A stretch of 64,000 nt of DNA from Meiothermus sp. QL-1 (GCF_003351145.1 NZ_QQSV01000005.1:80214-144213); one strand, 5' to 3'; numbered from the stretch's first letter, positions 35,611 to 45,024 are shown. Made by a program: numbers and translations. The notes: a model not told the origin generated them from the letters alone.

Positions 35611-36564
35611 TCACACCACCCTGCGCCGCCACTGGGCCAGCAGGAGGCTACCGGCTAGAAAAACCCCGGCTGCCAGGCCAAAAAGACCGCTCACCTCAGT
35701 CCGCTGGGGCCGCCAGCCCACCACCCGGCTCAGGCTGCGGTAGGCCTGCCGCAAAGCCTCGGCCGACTCCGCGGCAAAGTACTGCCCCCCAGTGGCCTCG
35801 GCGATGGCCCGCAGGGTCTCCTCGTCGAACTGCATCCAGTACCCCCCCCAGCCCCACTCGCTCCCGCTCGGGGGCGCGTTGGGGTCTCCCCGGCGGCCCA
35901 GCCCAATGGTGTGCACCGTCACCCCCATCTCCTTGGCAAAGGCGGCGGCGTCGAGCGGGTCCGTGCCGGTGTTGTTGCGCCCGTCCGAGAGCAAAACCAC
36001 CGTTGAGGGGCCCAAAGGCTTCCCATCGGCGCCCACAGGGATGGCCCGGAGGCTCTCCAGCAGCCCGTCCCCAATGGCGGTGCGGCGGGCCATCTGCAAG
36101 AGCTCGATCTGCTCCACCACCCGCTCGTGGTCGGTGGTGGGGGCCACCTCCAGGGTGGCATAGCCGGCAAAGCTCACCAGGCCCACCTTGATTCCGTCAG
36201 GCAGGGCGCGGACAAAGTTCTGGGCCTCCTTTTTGGCTGCGGTGATGCGGTCGGGCTCGATGTCCTGGGCCCGCATGGAAAGGCTGATATCGATGGTCAC
36301 AATCACCGTGGCCAGGCTGTCGGGCACCGGCAAAACCGCCTGAGGACGGGCCAATGCCAGCAGGGCCAGCAAGAGCGCCAGACCATAGAGCCCCGCGCTC
36401 AGGTGGCGCTTCCAAAGCGGCTCGGCCAGCCGGGCCAGCGGGGCCAGGTTGGGGTAGAGCACAAAGCCATCCGCCCGCCCCTGGTAGACCAGGCGCCAGT
36501 AGAGCCAGCCCAGGAGGGGCAGGAGCAGGAGCGCCCAGAGCATCCAGGGAAGTCCAAAGGTCAC
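35611..36564 (-). CDS. VWA-domain membrane protein (BatA-like)
   Basis: A 317-residue protein with two N-terminal helices, a von Willebrand factor A domain and one C-terminal helix. The MIDAS motif DISLS ('VTIDISLSMRAQDIEP') and the later 'LLSDGRNNTGTDP' make a metal-ion adhesion site. This is the BatA arrangement. The usual partners (MoxR ATPase, DUF58) are not beside it. The start is GTG at 36564 with AAGGGGG upstream. Function is unknown; a role in assembly or stress is reported for the family. Confidence 0.88.
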   Translation of the reverse strand: MTFGLPWMLWALLLLPLLGWLYWRLVYQGRADGFVLYPNLAPLARLAEPLWKRHLSAGLYGLALLLALLALARPQAVLPVPDSLATVIVTIDISLSMRAQDIEPDRITAAKKEAQNFVRALPDGIKVGLVSFAGYATLEVAPTTDHERVVEQIELLQMARRTAIGDGLLESLRAIPVGADGKPLGPSTVVLLSDGRNNTGTDPLDAAAFAKEMGVTVHTIGLGRRGDPNAPPSGSEWGWGGYWMQFDEETLRAIAEATGGQYFAAESAEALRQAYRSLSRVVGWRPQRTEVSGLFGLAAGVFLAGSLLLAQWRRRVV

Positions 36565-36632
36565 CGCTCTACCCCCTTCACTTCAGGAAATAAATCACCT
36601 CTGAGTTTGACTGCGATTCCCCGTGCAGATGG

Positions 36633-36638
36633 TAGGCT
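36633..36638 (+). promoter_or_regulatory. Leaderless -10 box of the uracil-DNA glycosylase gene
   Basis: TAGGCT ends 8 bases before the ATG at 36647. TTGACT at 36607-36612 lies upstream but with an overlong 20-base spacer. Confidence 0.4.
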
Positions 36639-36646
36639 TGTTTACG

Positions 36647-37309
36647 ATGCGGCTCGAGGCCCTCCACAACGAGCTGGTGGCCTGTCGGCGCTGCGCCCGC
36701 CTGGTGGCCTGGCGGGAGCAGGTGGGCCAGGAAAAGCGCGCCGCTTACCGCAGCTGGGTCTACTGGGCCAGGCCGGTGCCCGGCTTCGGCGATCCAGAGG
36801 CCTGGCTGCTCATCTTTGGCCTGGCCCCCGGGGCCCACGGCTCCAACCGCACCGGCCGCCCCTTTACCGGGGACGCCTCGGGGGACTTCCTGTACCCAGC
36901 GCTCTACCGGGCCGGGCTGGCCAACCAGCCCAGCTCCACCCACCCCGGCGATGGGCTGGTGCTGCGGGGGGTCTACATCACCGCAGCGGTGCGCTGCGCC
37001 CCGCCAGGTAACCGCCCCACAGCGGAGGAGCTCGCCGCCTGCGCCGAGTGGACCCGGCGGGAGCTGGGCCTTCTGGGGCGGGTGCGGGTATACCTGGCCC
37101 TGGGGCGGATAGCCCACCAGGCCTTGCTGGGCTACCTGGGCCTCCCCCGGGCAGCCTACCCCTTTGCCCACGGCCGGGCCTACCGGCTAAAGGAGGCCTT
37201 CCTTCTCTGCTCCTACCACGTAAGCCGACAAAACACCCAGACCGGCCGGCTCACGGCGGCCATGTTCGACCAGGTCCTGGCCCAGGCCAAGGCCCTGGCT
37301 GGGCTCTGA
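36647..37309 (+). CDS. Uracil-DNA glycosylase, family 5 (UDGb type)
   Basis: A 220-residue iron-sulfur DNA-repair enzyme that removes uracil from DNA. The family 5 motif 'GLAPGAHGSNRTGRPFTGD' and the C-terminal 'SYHVSRQNTQTGRLT' match Thermus thermophilus UDGb closely. Cluster ligands are likely Cys13, Cys16 and the cysteines in 'AVRCAPP' and 'LAACAEW'. ATG 36647 is chosen from promoter spacing and the usual N-terminus; in-frame ATGs at 36623 and 36629 are alternatives. Cytosine deamination is fast at high temperature, so it fits a thermophile. Confidence 0.93.
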   Translation: MRLEALHNELVACRRCARLVAWREQVGQEKRAAYRSWVYWARPVPGFGDPEAWLLIFGLAPGAHGSNRTGRPFTGDASGDFLYPALYRAGLANQPSSTHPGDGLVLRGVYITAAVRCAPPGNRPTAEELAACAEWTRRELGLLGRVRVYLALGRIAHQALLGYLGLPRAAYPFAHGRAYRLKEAFLLCSYHVSRQNTQTGRLTAAMFDQVLAQAKALAGL

Positions 37310-37426
37310 ACACCCAAGGTGCAAACCCCAACCGGGGTCATCGCTGCCCGCAGACCCAAGCGAGGTTGGCAACGTCACGTAACGCTTGGATGGGTCAAAA
37401 TACCCTGAGTAAGAAGGATGAGTTTT

Positions 37427-37432
37427 TACAAT
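37427..37432 (+). promoter_or_regulatory. -10 box of the small lipoprotein gene
   Basis: TACAAT ends 9 bases before the ATG at 37442; CCTGAG at 37404-37409 could serve as a weak -35 with a 17-base spacer. Confidence 0.5.
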
Positions 37433-37441
37433 CTCAGATGT

Positions 37442-37738
37442 ATGAGAAGGTTCTTGGTTTTTTTGCCTCTCTTTGTGGCGATTCTGATGGCTTGCGCCCC
37501 AGCCACAACCGGACGCCGAGTATTCGAACTGCGCGTTGTCAATTTGTGCGGAGGGGACAACTACACCGTCAGGGTATATGCCAACCAGCAGTACCTTGGC
37601 AGGGTGACCACGGTGGAGTCCTTCTACCTACCCGCGGGCCAATACGAGCTGCGCGCCGAGGGAACCGGGCTCAACGGCGGGATGGCCACGCGAAGCGTGT
37701 ATATGGATGCCGACAAGCTGTGGACGCTATGCAGATAG
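37442..37738 (+). CDS. Small lipoprotein of unknown function
   Basis: A 98-residue protein with signal MRRFLVFLPLFVAILMAC; lipobox LMAC predicts a lipid-anchored mature protein of about 80 residues. The mature part looks beta-rich ('VYANQQYLGRVTTVESFYLPAG') and ends with a Cys near the C-terminus that could pair with Cys in 'VVNLCGGDN'. The start at 37442 fits the signal peptide and the -10 box; the frame opens earlier at 37418. Codon use is less G/C-biased than its neighbours. Confidence 0.7.
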   Translation: MRRFLVFLPLFVAILMACAPATTGRRVFELRVVNLCGGDNYTVRVYANQQYLGRVTTVESFYLPAGQYELRAEGTGLNGGMATRSVYMDADKLWTLCR

Positions 37739-37777
37739 CCGGAAACCTCGAAAATTTAGGAATTTAGGGCTGGAGCT

Positions 37778-37857
37778 GGCCCTGCCTTCCTCCTAGCCGG
37801 CCAAGTGGCCACATCTTGGGCCTGTTCCGGAGCCGCTTACCCCCCAAAGGCAGGGCC
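37778..37857. repeat. 11-base inverted repeat in the lipoprotein-aquaporin gap
   Basis: GGCCCTGCCTT (37778-37788) and AAGGCAGGGCC (37847-37857) are perfect complements 58 bases apart. The loop contains GGCCA-AG-TGGCC and flanking CCGG pairs, so it could fold further. There is no U-tract. It lies between two converging genes and may act as a bidirectional terminator, a structured RNA or the ends of a tiny mobile remnant. Confidence 0.45.
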
Positions 37858-37883
37858 AGGGGGGCTTGGGCAGGTGGTCGTGG

Positions 37884-38531
37884 TTATAAATTCGCCCTAG
37901 GATAAAGGAACTCGTAGACGAAAGCCGCCAGCCCCGCCCCTACCAGCGGCCCCAGCCAGTAGACCCAGTGGGCCGACCACTCCCCCCCAATGAGGGCCGG
38001 GCCCAGGACCCGGGCTGGGTTCATGGCCGCCTCAGAGATTGGAGCACCCACCAGGATGGCCATGGTCACCGCAAGACCGATGGCCAGGCCAGCGAAGGTA
38101 TAGCGGTTGTAGACAGCGGTGCCAAGGATGACCGAGACCAGGAAGAAGGTCAGGAAGACCTCCATCATGAGGGCCTGGACCGCCGAGTAGGCCTCGCCTG
38201 GGGCGGGGGTCCCCTCAAACACCGCCTCTCCGCCGTATAAAGCCCCTACAAAAAAGGCGGCCACCAGGCCACCCAAGAGCTGGACCCCCCAGTAGCCCAA
38301 AGCCTCCGCCCAGGAGGTCCGCCCGGAGAGGAGCAGGGCAAAGGTCACCGCAGGGTTGAAATGGGCCCCGGACACCGGTCCCAGCGCCGCTACCGATAGG
38401 CCCACCGCCAGCCCCGGGGCCAGGGCCACCACCACGGGGTCGCTGCCCTGGGTGGCCGCGATGGCCCCAAGGGCCACAAAGCACAGGGTAAAAACGCCCA
38501 GAAACTCTGCCAGCATCGCACGGAGATTCAT
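37884..38531 (-). CDS. Aquaporin / MIP family channel
   Basis: A 215-residue channel with six helices and both half-helix motifs: 'SGAHFNPAVTFA' in the first half and 'AAMNPARVLGPAL' in the second. The short loops and length are closer to water channels (AqpZ) than to glycerol facilitators, but the selectivity filter was not resolved. GAGGAGG precedes the start. It is divergent from the HD gene. Confidence 0.92.
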   Translation of the reverse strand: MNLRAMLAEFLGVFTLCFVALGAIAATQGSDPVVVALAPGLAVGLSVAALGPVSGAHFNPAVTFALLLSGRTSWAEALGYWGVQLLGGLVAAFFVGALYGGEAVFEGTPAPGEAYSAVQALMMEVFLTFFLVSVILGTAVYNRYTFAGLAIGLAVTMAILVGAPISEAAMNPARVLGPALIGGEWSAHWVYWLGPLVGAGLAAFVYEFLYPRANL

Positions 38532-38562
38532 CGCCGCCTCCTCTTCGGAACCTTAGGGCAGG

Positions 38563-38568
38563 TTAACA
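38563..38568 (+). promoter_or_regulatory. Leaderless -10 box of the HD-domain gene
   Basis: TAACAT ends 7 bases before the GTG start at 38576; no Shine-Dalgarno sequence fits between. Confidence 0.5.
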
Positions 38569-38575
38569 TAGCCTC

Positions 38576-39037
38576 GTGTGGTTGCGCCTTAAGCGAGTCT
38601 ACCAGGCTTTTTTACCCCACCGAGCCCGGCCCGACGACGCCTGGGCGCTGAGCGAGCTGCGGGTGGAGGAGGCCCATCTCTACCAGGCCATGGACCCCCG
38701 CGACCGGGAGCACGCGGTGCGGGTGGCCCAGCGCCTCCTCGAGCGCTATCCCGAGGCCCCCAGCTTTGTGGTGCGGGCCGCTTTGCTCCACGACTGCGGC
38801 AAGGCCCTGAGGCCCTACCGCCCCCTCGAGCGCATCCTGAGCGGGCTGGTGCCCCTGGAGGTGCCCATCGAACCCTTGCAAAAGGGCCTCCTTGGGGCCT
38901 GGCAGATCCGCCAGCACCACCCCGAGTACGGCGCGGCCCGCATCCTGGACCCTGAGGTGGCCCAGCTTGTGCGGGAGCACCACCAGCCCCAAAGCCTCTG
39001 GGCCCAGCGGCTGCGCGAGGTGGACGAGGCCTTCTAG
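38576..39037 (+). CDS. HD-domain phosphohydrolase
   Basis: A 153-residue HD-superfamily protein. Metal ligands are seen in order: 'REHAVRVAQ' (His), 'ALLHDCGKAL' (the His-Asp pair), 'IRQHHPEYGA' (His-His) and a later 'VREHHQPQS'. The substrate (nucleotide or cyclic nucleotide) is unknown. The start is GTG at 38576, supported by promoter spacing. The stop shares CTAG with the stop of pruA. Confidence 0.85.
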   Translation: MWLRLKRVYQAFLPHRARPDDAWALSELRVEEAHLYQAMDPRDREHAVRVAQRLLERYPEAPSFVVRAALLHDCGKALRPYRPLERILSGLVPLEVPIEPLQKGLLGAWQIRQHHPEYGAARILDPEVAQLVREHHQPQSLWAQRLREVDEAF

Positions 39038-40581
39038 AAGCGCTCGGTTACGCTTTTCATCTGCAGGAAGTTGAGCAGGTAGTCGGGCCCCCCGGCCTTG
39101 GTGTCGGTTCCCGAGAGATTGAAGCCGCCAAACGGCTGCACCCCCACCAAGGCCCCGGTAATCTTGCGGTTGAAGTAGAGGTTGCCCACGTGGAACTCCT
39201 TGCGGGCCCGCTCCAGCCGCTCCCGCCGGCGCGAGAAAACCCCCCCAGTCAGGCCGTAGCGGGTGTTGTTGGCCACCTCGAGGGCGGCCTCGAAGTCCGG
39301 AACCCGGATGACCGAGAGCACCGGGCCAAAAATCTCCTCCTGGGCGATGCGGGCCTCGGGCGCAACCTGGTCAAAAACCGTGGGGGCCACAAAGAAGCCG
39401 CTGCCCTCGAGCCGCCGCCCCCCCAGAAGCAGCCGCCCCTCCTGCCGCCCCAGCTCGATGTAGGAGAGCACCGTCTCCTCCTGCTTCTGGCTGGCCAACG
39501 GCCCCAGGTCGGGGTTCTCCTCAGCGGGGCCCACCACCAGCGCCTCAGTGCGGTTCAGCACCTCTTCCAGCAACAGGTCGTAGATGCCATCCACCACAAT
39601 GAGCCTCGAGGCCGCCGAGCACTTCTGCCCCTGGAAACCAAAGGCACTCTGCACGGTGGCCTGGGCTGCGGCGGCCAGGTCGGCGCTCTCGTCCACGATG
39701 ATTGCGTCCTTTCCCCCGAGCTCCAGGAAGACCCGCTTGATCCATAGCTGGCCCGGGGCCAGCCTGGCAGCCTGCTCGTTGATCTGGAGGCCCACCTCGA
39801 GCGAGCCCGTGAAATTGATGAAGCGGGTGCGGGGGTGGCGCACCAGGTAGGCCCCCACCTCGCTGCCCTCGCCCGGCAGGTAGTTGGCCACCCCGGGGGG
39901 CAGGCCGGCCTCTTCCAGGACCTCAAAGAGCTTGGCCGCGGTCACCACCGTGTCCTCGGCGGGCTTCACCACCACCGTGTTGCCCACCACGATGGGCGCG
40001 ACGGTCATACCGGTGAGGATGGCCAGGGGGAAGTTCCAGGGGGCGATGACCACCCCGGCCCCCAGGGGGATGTAGAAGGCCTCGTTGTCCTCGCCAGGGT
40101 AGGGCAGAACCGGGGCCCCGTCCTTGTACTTGAGGGCCGAGATGGCGTAGTAGCGCAGGAAATCGATGGCCTCGGCCACATCCGCGGCAGCCTCGGTCCA
40201 GTTCTTGCCGATTTCATAGACCAGCCAGGCCTCCAGCTCCCGCTGGCGGCGCTTCATGATCTGAGCGGCCTTCAGAAGGAGACGGCTGCGGTGCTCCTGG
40301 GGCCAGTCGCGCCAGGCCCTGAAAGCCTGCCAGGCTGCCTCCAGCGCAGCGTCGGCCTCAGCAATTCCGGCCTTGGCGCTCTGGCCCACCACCTCTATGG
40401 GGTTGGAGGGGTTGGTGGAGACGATGCTCGAGGGGGTATCTACCCGCTCACCCCCGATGATTAGGGGGTAGTATCGGCCAAACTGTGCCCTCACCTCGGC
40501 CAAGGCCTTGCGCATGGCCTCAAAGGCCTCGGGGCTTTGAAAGGTCTCGATGGGTTCGGGGCGGTAGGGTTCGGGGGTCAT
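39034..40581 (-). CDS. pruA: 1-pyrroline-5-carboxylate dehydrogenase
   Basis: A 515-residue aldehyde-dehydrogenase-family enzyme oxidising glutamate semialdehyde to glutamate with NAD+. Motifs: '[12 protein letters not shown]', 'VNFTGS'-like '[10 protein letters not shown]', catalytic Glu in '[13 protein letters not shown]' and catalytic Cys in '[11 protein letters not shown]'. Length matches the Thermus enzyme. It follows the proline dehydrogenase by 23 bases; the pair completes proline-to-glutamate oxidation. Confidence 0.96.
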   Translation of the reverse strand: MTPEPYRPEPIETFQSPEAFEAMRKALAEVRAQFGRYYPLIIGGERVDTPSSIVSTNPSNPIEVVGQSAKAGIAEADAALEAAWQAFRAWRDWPQEHRSRLLLKAAQIMKRRQRELEAWLVYEIGKNWTEAAADVAEAIDFLRYYAISALKYKDGAPVLPYPGEDNEAFYIPLGAGVVIAPWNFPLAILTGMTVAPIVVGNTVVVKPAEDTVVTAAKLFEVLEEAGLPPGVANYLPGEGSEVGAYLVRHPRTRFINFTGSLEVGLQINEQAARLAPGQLWIKRVFLELGGKDAIIVDESADLAAAAQATVQSAFGFQGQKCSAASRLIVVDGIYDLLLEEVLNRTEALVVGPAEENPDLGPLASQKQEETVLSYIELGRQEGRLLLGGRRLEGSGFFVAPTVFDQVAPEARIAQEEIFGPVLSVIRVPDFEAALEVANNTRYGLTGGVFSRRRERLERARKEFHVGNLYFNRKITGALVGVQPFGGFNLSGTDTKAGGPDYLLNFLQMKSVTERF

Positions 40582-40604
40582 AGGGCTCCTTTCCAGCGCC
40601 GGGG

Positions 40605-41528
40605 CTACCCCGGCAAAAGGCTGCGGGCCACAAAGAGGAGATTCTCCGGCCGCTCGGCGATGCGACGGGAAAAGTAGGGGTACCAGTCGGTACCGTAGGG
40701 CACGTAGGCCCGCACCGTGTAGCCCTCCTGGGCCAGCCTTTTCTGCTCGGCCGGGCGCACCCCATAGAGCATCTGGAACTCAAAGCGCTCCCGCTCAATA
40801 CCCCGTTCGGCCGTCCAGCGCTTCATCTCCTCAATTATGCGCGGGTCGTGGGTGGCAATGGCTGTGGGCAAGCCCTTCTCCAGCGCTTTCTTGGCCAAGA
40901 GAAGGAACTGCGCGTCCACCAGCCGCTTGTCCTGAAAGGCCACCGCAGGCGGCTCCCGATAGGCCCCCTTGACGATCCTCACCGGCGTGCCCAAGGGAAC
41001 CAGCGCTTCTAAGTCGCGCTCGCTGCGCTTGAGGTAGCTCTGCAGCACCACCCCAAGCCCCTCGTGGCCGGCCTCCCGCAGCCGCCGGTAAATTCGCAGG
41101 GTGGCCTCCACCCGGGGGCTGTCCTCCATGTCGATGCGCACAAAGCAGCCGGCCCGCTCGGCCTCGCGCACCACCCCCTCGAGCAGCTCCAGGGCCAGCT
41201 CTTCCCCCAGGTCCAGCCCAAGCTGGGTGAGCTTGAGGGATAGGTAGCGGGGGTAGGGCCGCGCCGCCAGGGCCTGCACCAGCCGGATGAGCTCCTGCTG
41301 GAATCTTCGCGCCTCGGCCTCGGTGCGCACCATCTCGCCCAAAAGATCCAGGATGGCGTGCACTCCCTCCCGCTCCAGCGCCTCCACCGCCGCCAGGGCC
41401 TCTTCCAGGGTATCCCCGGCTACAAATCGGCGGGCCAGGCGACGGGCCCGGCTGCGCACCAGGGCCTCTATGCGGGGGTTCTGGGCCACGGCCAGCACAA
41501 AGGCGCGGTAGCTGTGATTCAGGTCCAT
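40605..41528 (-). CDS. Proline dehydrogenase (monofunctional, FAD)
   Basis: A 307-residue FAD TIM-barrel enzyme that oxidises proline to pyrroline-5-carboxylate and feeds electrons to the quinone pool. Conserved pieces: '[12 protein letters not shown]', 'VRIDMEDS', '[10 protein letters not shown]', '[10 protein letters not shown]', 'ATHDPRII' and '[10 protein letters not shown]'. The size is that of the Thermus minimal PRODH, without a fused dehydrogenase domain. It overlaps the gntR-type gene by 10 bases, so the regulator and enzymes form one operon. Confidence 0.95.
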   Translation of the reverse strand: MDLNHSYRAFVLAVAQNPRIEALVRSRARRLARRFVAGDTLEEALAAVEALEREGVHAILDLLGEMVRTEAEARRFQQELIRLVQALAARPYPRYLSLKLTQLGLDLGEELALELLEGVVREAERAGCFVRIDMEDSPRVEATLRIYRRLREAGHEGLGVVLQSYLKRSERDLEALVPLGTPVRIVKGAYREPPAVAFQDKRLVDAQFLLLAKKALEKGLPTAIATHDPRIIEEMKRWTAERGIERERFEFQMLYGVRPAEQKRLAQEGYTVRAYVPYGTDWYPYFSRRIAERPENLLFVARSLLPG

Positions 41529-42184
41529 GCTTCCTCCTGGGCGGAAAGCCTCTGGGCGACCAGGTCGCGAAAGTAGAAGACGTGCGCCCGGGCCGCCTGG
41601 GCTGCCCGCTCCGGGTCGCGGGACTTGAGCGCTGCAAGGATGGCGCGGTGCTGGGCCTGGGTGGTGGGGTGCTGGGAGAGGGCGCGCTGGAAGCCCCGCA
41701 CCAAAGCTAAGCTCGAGCGCAGCTCCTCGTAGATGCGGGCCAGGGTCTTGTGGTGGGCTGCGGCCACCAAGGTGGTGTGGAACTCGAGGTCCACCTGCAT
41801 CTGGCGGGTGTGGTCGTCTTTGGGGAGGCCCTCCAGGGTGGACAGCAGCGCCTCCAGGACCCCCAGCTCGGCCTGGCTGGCCCTCTCCGCCGCCAGGGCG
41901 GCGGCCTCCCCTTCAAGCAAGGCCCGCACCTCGTAGACCTCCCGCACCTCCTCGAGCAAAAGCACCCGCACCCGGGCCCCCCGGCCAGGCACCAGCTCCA
42001 CCAGCCCCTCCTGGGCCAGCCGCTGCAAGGCCTCGCGCACCGGCGTGCGGCTGACGCCCAGGCTCTGGGCCAGCTCCGGCTCGAGGATGCGGGTGCCCGG
42101 CGGCAGCAGGCCCTGCAAAATGTCCTCGCGCAGGCGGATGTAGGCGGCCTCGCGCAGCGAGCGTGGGCGCTGGAGGGCCGTCAT
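41519..42184 (-). CDS. GntR-family (FadR/FCD subgroup) regulator of proline catabolism
   Basis: A 221-residue regulator with an N-terminal winged helix ('[30 protein letters not shown]') and a helical FCD effector domain from about residue 80 with '[13 protein letters not shown]' carrying metal-ligand histidines. It is first in the operon with proline dehydrogenase and pruA and is presumably autoregulated through the palindrome at its start. The start at 42184 is the leaderless one; the open frame reaches 42226 but crosses the promoter. Proline or P5C as effector is inferred. Confidence 0.88.
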   Translation of the reverse strand: MTALQRPRSLREAAYIRLREDILQGLLPPGTRILEPELAQSLGVSRTPVREALQRLAQEGLVELVPGRGARVRVLLLEEVREVYEVRALLEGEAAALAAERASQAELGVLEALLSTLEGLPKDDHTRQMQVDLEFHTTLVAAAHHKTLARIYEELRSSLALVRGFQRALSQHPTTQAQHRAILAALKSRDPERAAQAARAHVFYFRDLVAQRLSAQEEAWT

Positions 42185-42198
42185 GTATACAGTATACA
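42184..42198 (-). promoter_or_regulatory. GntR-type operator overlapping a leaderless promoter
   Basis: TGTATAC-A-GTATACA is a perfect 15-base palindrome. It contains the leftward -10 TATACT (42196-42191) and touches the ATG at 42184, so the transcript would start on the ATG. TGTAtaC-type palindromes are usual for FCD-subgroup GntR proteins. Confidence 0.7.
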
Positions 42199-42255
42199 CC
42201 AGCCCGCACAGCAACCCGGTTGACACCCGGGGGGGTTTGCCAGGAGCCTGGGGGC

Positions 42256-43413
42256 ATGCGGCTTTACTGGGAGCAACCCTACCAGTCCAGCTTCGAGGCC
42301 CGGGTGCTGCGGGCCTGGAGCGAGGACGGGGCCCACTACGCGGTGCTGGACCAGACCCTCTTCTACCCCAGCGGCGGGGGGCAGGCCTGCGACAGGGGAA
42401 GCCTGGAAGGGGTGCCGGTGCTGGAGGTGAAGGAGGTCCAGGGAGAGGTTGTGCACCGGCTGGCCCGGCCCCTGCAGACCGGTCAGCGGGTGCTGGGCCA
42501 GCTCGACTGGCCCTGGCGCTACCGCCAGATGCAGCGGCACACCGCCGAACACATCCTGGGCCAGGCCTTTTTGCGGGCTGCGGGGTGGAGGGTGCAGGCG
42601 GTCAACATGACCGGCGCGCTCGCCACCATAGACCTCGATGGCGAGCCCGCCGAGGCCATCGTCCAGCAGGCAGAGCACCTGGCCAACCAGGCGGTCTACG
42701 CCAACGCCGAGGTGCGGGCTTACTTCATCCAGGAGGCGGAAGTCCCTCAGCACGGCCTGCGGCGAGCACCCAGGGTGGGCGGCCTATTGCGGGTGGTGGA
42801 GGTGGTGGGCTGGGACAAGGTGGCCTGCGGAGGGCTGCACGTGGCCCGCAGCGGCGAGGCCGGCCCCATCAAAATCGTCCGCTTCGAGCGCTACAAAGGG
42901 GGCACCCGGGTCTACTTCGTGGCCGGCTGGGAGGCTCTGGAGCTCTTTGAGCAGGAACACCGGCTGCTCAAGCGCCTGGGGGAGCGCTTCAGCAGCGGGC
43001 CGCTGGAAGTGGAAAAGCCCATCGCCCGCCTGCGGGAGGCCTTCTATCAGCTAAAGGGGGAAAACGCCCGCCTGAAGGATGAACTCGCTGAGCAGATTGT
43101 GCGCAGCCTGCTGGGCGAGTTCCCCGGGCGCACCATCGCCGCCCAGGTACCTGAGGCGGTGCTGGAGGCGGTGGGCAAGCGGCTGGCCGAGTGGCCCGGG
43201 GTGCTGGCGTTGCTGGTGGCCCAGGAGGAGGAAAGGGTTCGCTATGCCCTGCTGAAGCATCCGAGCCGCCAAGAGAACCTGGACGCCCTGTGGGAGGCGG
43301 TGCTCAGGCCGCTCGGGGCCCGGGGCGGGGGGGCTCTGGTCAAGCTGGGGGTGCTGGGGGTGGCCCCCCACCGGGCCCTCGAGGCCTTCCGGACCTACTT
43401 GGAGAGGCGGTAG
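42256..43413 (+). CDS. Alanyl-tRNA editing protein AlaX (long form)
   Basis: A 385-residue free-standing relative of the AlaRS editing domain that hydrolyses Ser- or Gly-tRNA(Ala). Zinc ligands: His95 and His99 ('RHTAEHILG') and Cys191/His195 ('CGGLH'). An N-terminal 'LFYPSGGGQACDRG' subdomain and a C-terminal coiled-coil plus DHHA1-like part mark the long AlaX type. ATG 42256 is chosen because AGGAG lies 9 bases before it. glpD follows after 3 bases. Confidence 0.92.
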   Translation: MRLYWEQPYQSSFEARVLRAWSEDGAHYAVLDQTLFYPSGGGQACDRGSLEGVPVLEVKEVQGEVVHRLARPLQTGQRVLGQLDWPWRYRQMQRHTAEHILGQAFLRAAGWRVQAVNMTGALATIDLDGEPAEAIVQQAEHLANQAVYANAEVRAYFIQEAEVPQHGLRRAPRVGGLLRVVEVVGWDKVACGGLHVARSGEAGPIKIVRFERYKGGTRVYFVAGWEALELFEQEHRLLKRLGERFSSGPLEVEKPIARLREAFYQLKGENARLKDELAEQIVRSLLGEFPGRTIAAQVPEAVLEAVGKRLAEWPGVLALLVAQEEERVRYALLKHPSRQENLDALWEAVLRPLGARGGGALVKLGVLGVAPHRALEAFRTYLERR

Positions 43414-43416
43414 GCT

Positions 43417-45024
43417 ATGGCCGTGGCGCTGGAGCGCGCGCAAGCCCTGGAGCGGCTGAACCAGGAACGCTTCGACCTTTTGGTCATCGGCGGGGGGGCC
43501 AGCGGGGCCGGGGTGGCCCTCGAGGCCGCCCTGCGGGGCCTGCGGGTGGCTCTGGTGGAGCGCTACGACTTCGCTGAAGGCACCTCGAGCCGCAGCACCA
43601 AGCTCATCCACGGTGGGGTGCGCTACCTGGAGCTGGCGGTCAAGACCCTCGACCGCAGCCAGCTCCACCTGGTGCAGGACGCCCTGCGGGAGCGGGCCAT
43701 CCTCCTCCGGCTGGCCCCCCACCTCGCCCGGCCCCTCTGGCTCCTTACCCCCCTCTACCGGCCGCTCGAGCTGCCCTACTACTACCTGGGCCTCAAGCTT
43801 TACGACCTGCTAGCGGGAAGGGCCCGGCTGGCCCCAGCCCGCCTCCTGAGCGCCCGGGCGGCCCAGGCCCGGTTTCCCGCCTTACGCCAGGGCCTCGTCG
43901 GGGCGGTGGCCTACCAGGATGGGCAGTTCGACGACGCCCGTTACAACCTGGAGCTGGCCCTCACCGCTGCCCAAACCGGGGCAGTGGTCCTCAACTACGC
44001 CGAGGTCGCCGCCCTCGTCAAAAAGGAGGGACGGCTGGCGGGAGCGGTGGTCAAGGACCGGCAGGGAGGAGGGGAGGTGGAGGTGGCTGCCCGGGTGGTG
44101 GTCAACGCCACTGGCCCCTTCGCCGATGCCATACGGCACCTGGACGACCCTGAGGTCCCCCCCCTTCTCACCACCAGCTCAGGGGTACACCTGGTGCTGG
44201 GCCCAGGGTACACCCCTCCGGACACCGGCCTCCTGGTGCCTAAAACCGAGGATGGTCGGGTACTCTTCGTGCTGCCCTGGCTGGGGGGAACCCTGGTGGG
44301 TACCACCGACCAGCCCGCCCCCCTTGACGACCACCCCCCGGTACAGGAGGCCGAAGTGGCCTACGTGCTGCGGCAGGTTCGACCCTACCTGGGCGAGATT
44401 CCCCAAACAGCGGTGCGCTCAGCCTGGTCGGGCCTGCGCCCGCTGGTGGCCCGGGGGGCCACCCAGACCGCCCGGCTGGTGCGCGACCACCTGATCGAGG
44501 AGAGCGCCTCGGGCCTGCTGACCCTTACGGGGGGCAAGTGGACCACCTACCGCAAGATGGCCCAGGACCTGGTGGACTACGCCATCGGGCGCTTCGGCCT
44601 ACCGGCAGGTCCTTCCCTGAGCGCCAAAACCCCTTTGCTGGGCGGGCAGGGCTTCACCCCGGAAGGGGCCGGGCGGCTCCAGGCGATGGGCCTGGAGCCT
44701 GGTGCTGCCTTGCACCTGCACCAGGCCTACGGGGCTCGAGCCCCAGAGGTAGCCCGCCTCGTGCTGGAAGGCCTCGACCGCCCCCTGGCCGAGGGCTGGC
44801 CCTATCTGGAGGCTGAAGTGGTCTATGCCGTGCAGCGCGAGATGGCCCTCACTCCCCTGGACGTGCTTTGCCGCCGCACCCGGCTGGCCTTCCTGGACCG
44901 GCAGGCCGCCCTGGCCGCCCTGCCCCGGGTGGTGGAGCTGATGGGTGGCGCTTTGGGCTGGGACGCTAACAGAAGAAAGCACGCGGAGGAACAAAGCCGA
45001 AACCGGCTTCTAGGGGCGCTTTAG
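43417..45024 (+). CDS. glpD: FAD-dependent glycerol-3-phosphate dehydrogenase
   Basis: A 535-residue flavoenzyme oxidising glycerol-3-phosphate to dihydroxyacetone phosphate and reducing the quinone pool. The FAD motif is 'LLVIGGGASGAGVALEA', followed by 'EGTSSRSTKLIHGGVRYLE' and the late 'TLTGGKWTTYRKMAQDL', all family signatures. It is peripheral to the membrane. It is co-transcribed with alaX; no glycerol kinase gene is beside it. Its stop overlaps the converging gene's stop in TTAG. Confidence 0.95.
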   Translation: MAVALERAQALERLNQERFDLLVIGGGASGAGVALEAALRGLRVALVERYDFAEGTSSRSTKLIHGGVRYLELAVKTLDRSQLHLVQDALRERAILLRLAPHLARPLWLLTPLYRPLELPYYYLGLKLYDLLAGRARLAPARLLSARAAQARFPALRQGLVGAVAYQDGQFDDARYNLELALTAAQTGAVVLNYAEVAALVKKEGRLAGAVVKDRQGGGEVEVAARVVVNATGPFADAIRHLDDPEVPPLLTTSSGVHLVLGPGYTPPDTGLLVPKTEDGRVLFVLPWLGGTLVGTTDQPAPLDDHPPVQEAEVAYVLRQVRPYLGEIPQTAVRSAWSGLRPLVARGATQTARLVRDHLIEESASGLLTLTGGKWTTYRKMAQDLVDYAIGRFGLPAGPSLSAKTPLLGGQGFTPEGAGRLQAMGLEPGAALHLHQAYGARAPEVARLVLEGLDRPLAEGWPYLEAEVVYAVQREMALTPLDVLCRRTRLAFLDRQAALAALPRVVELMGGALGWDANRRKHAEEQSRNRLLGAL

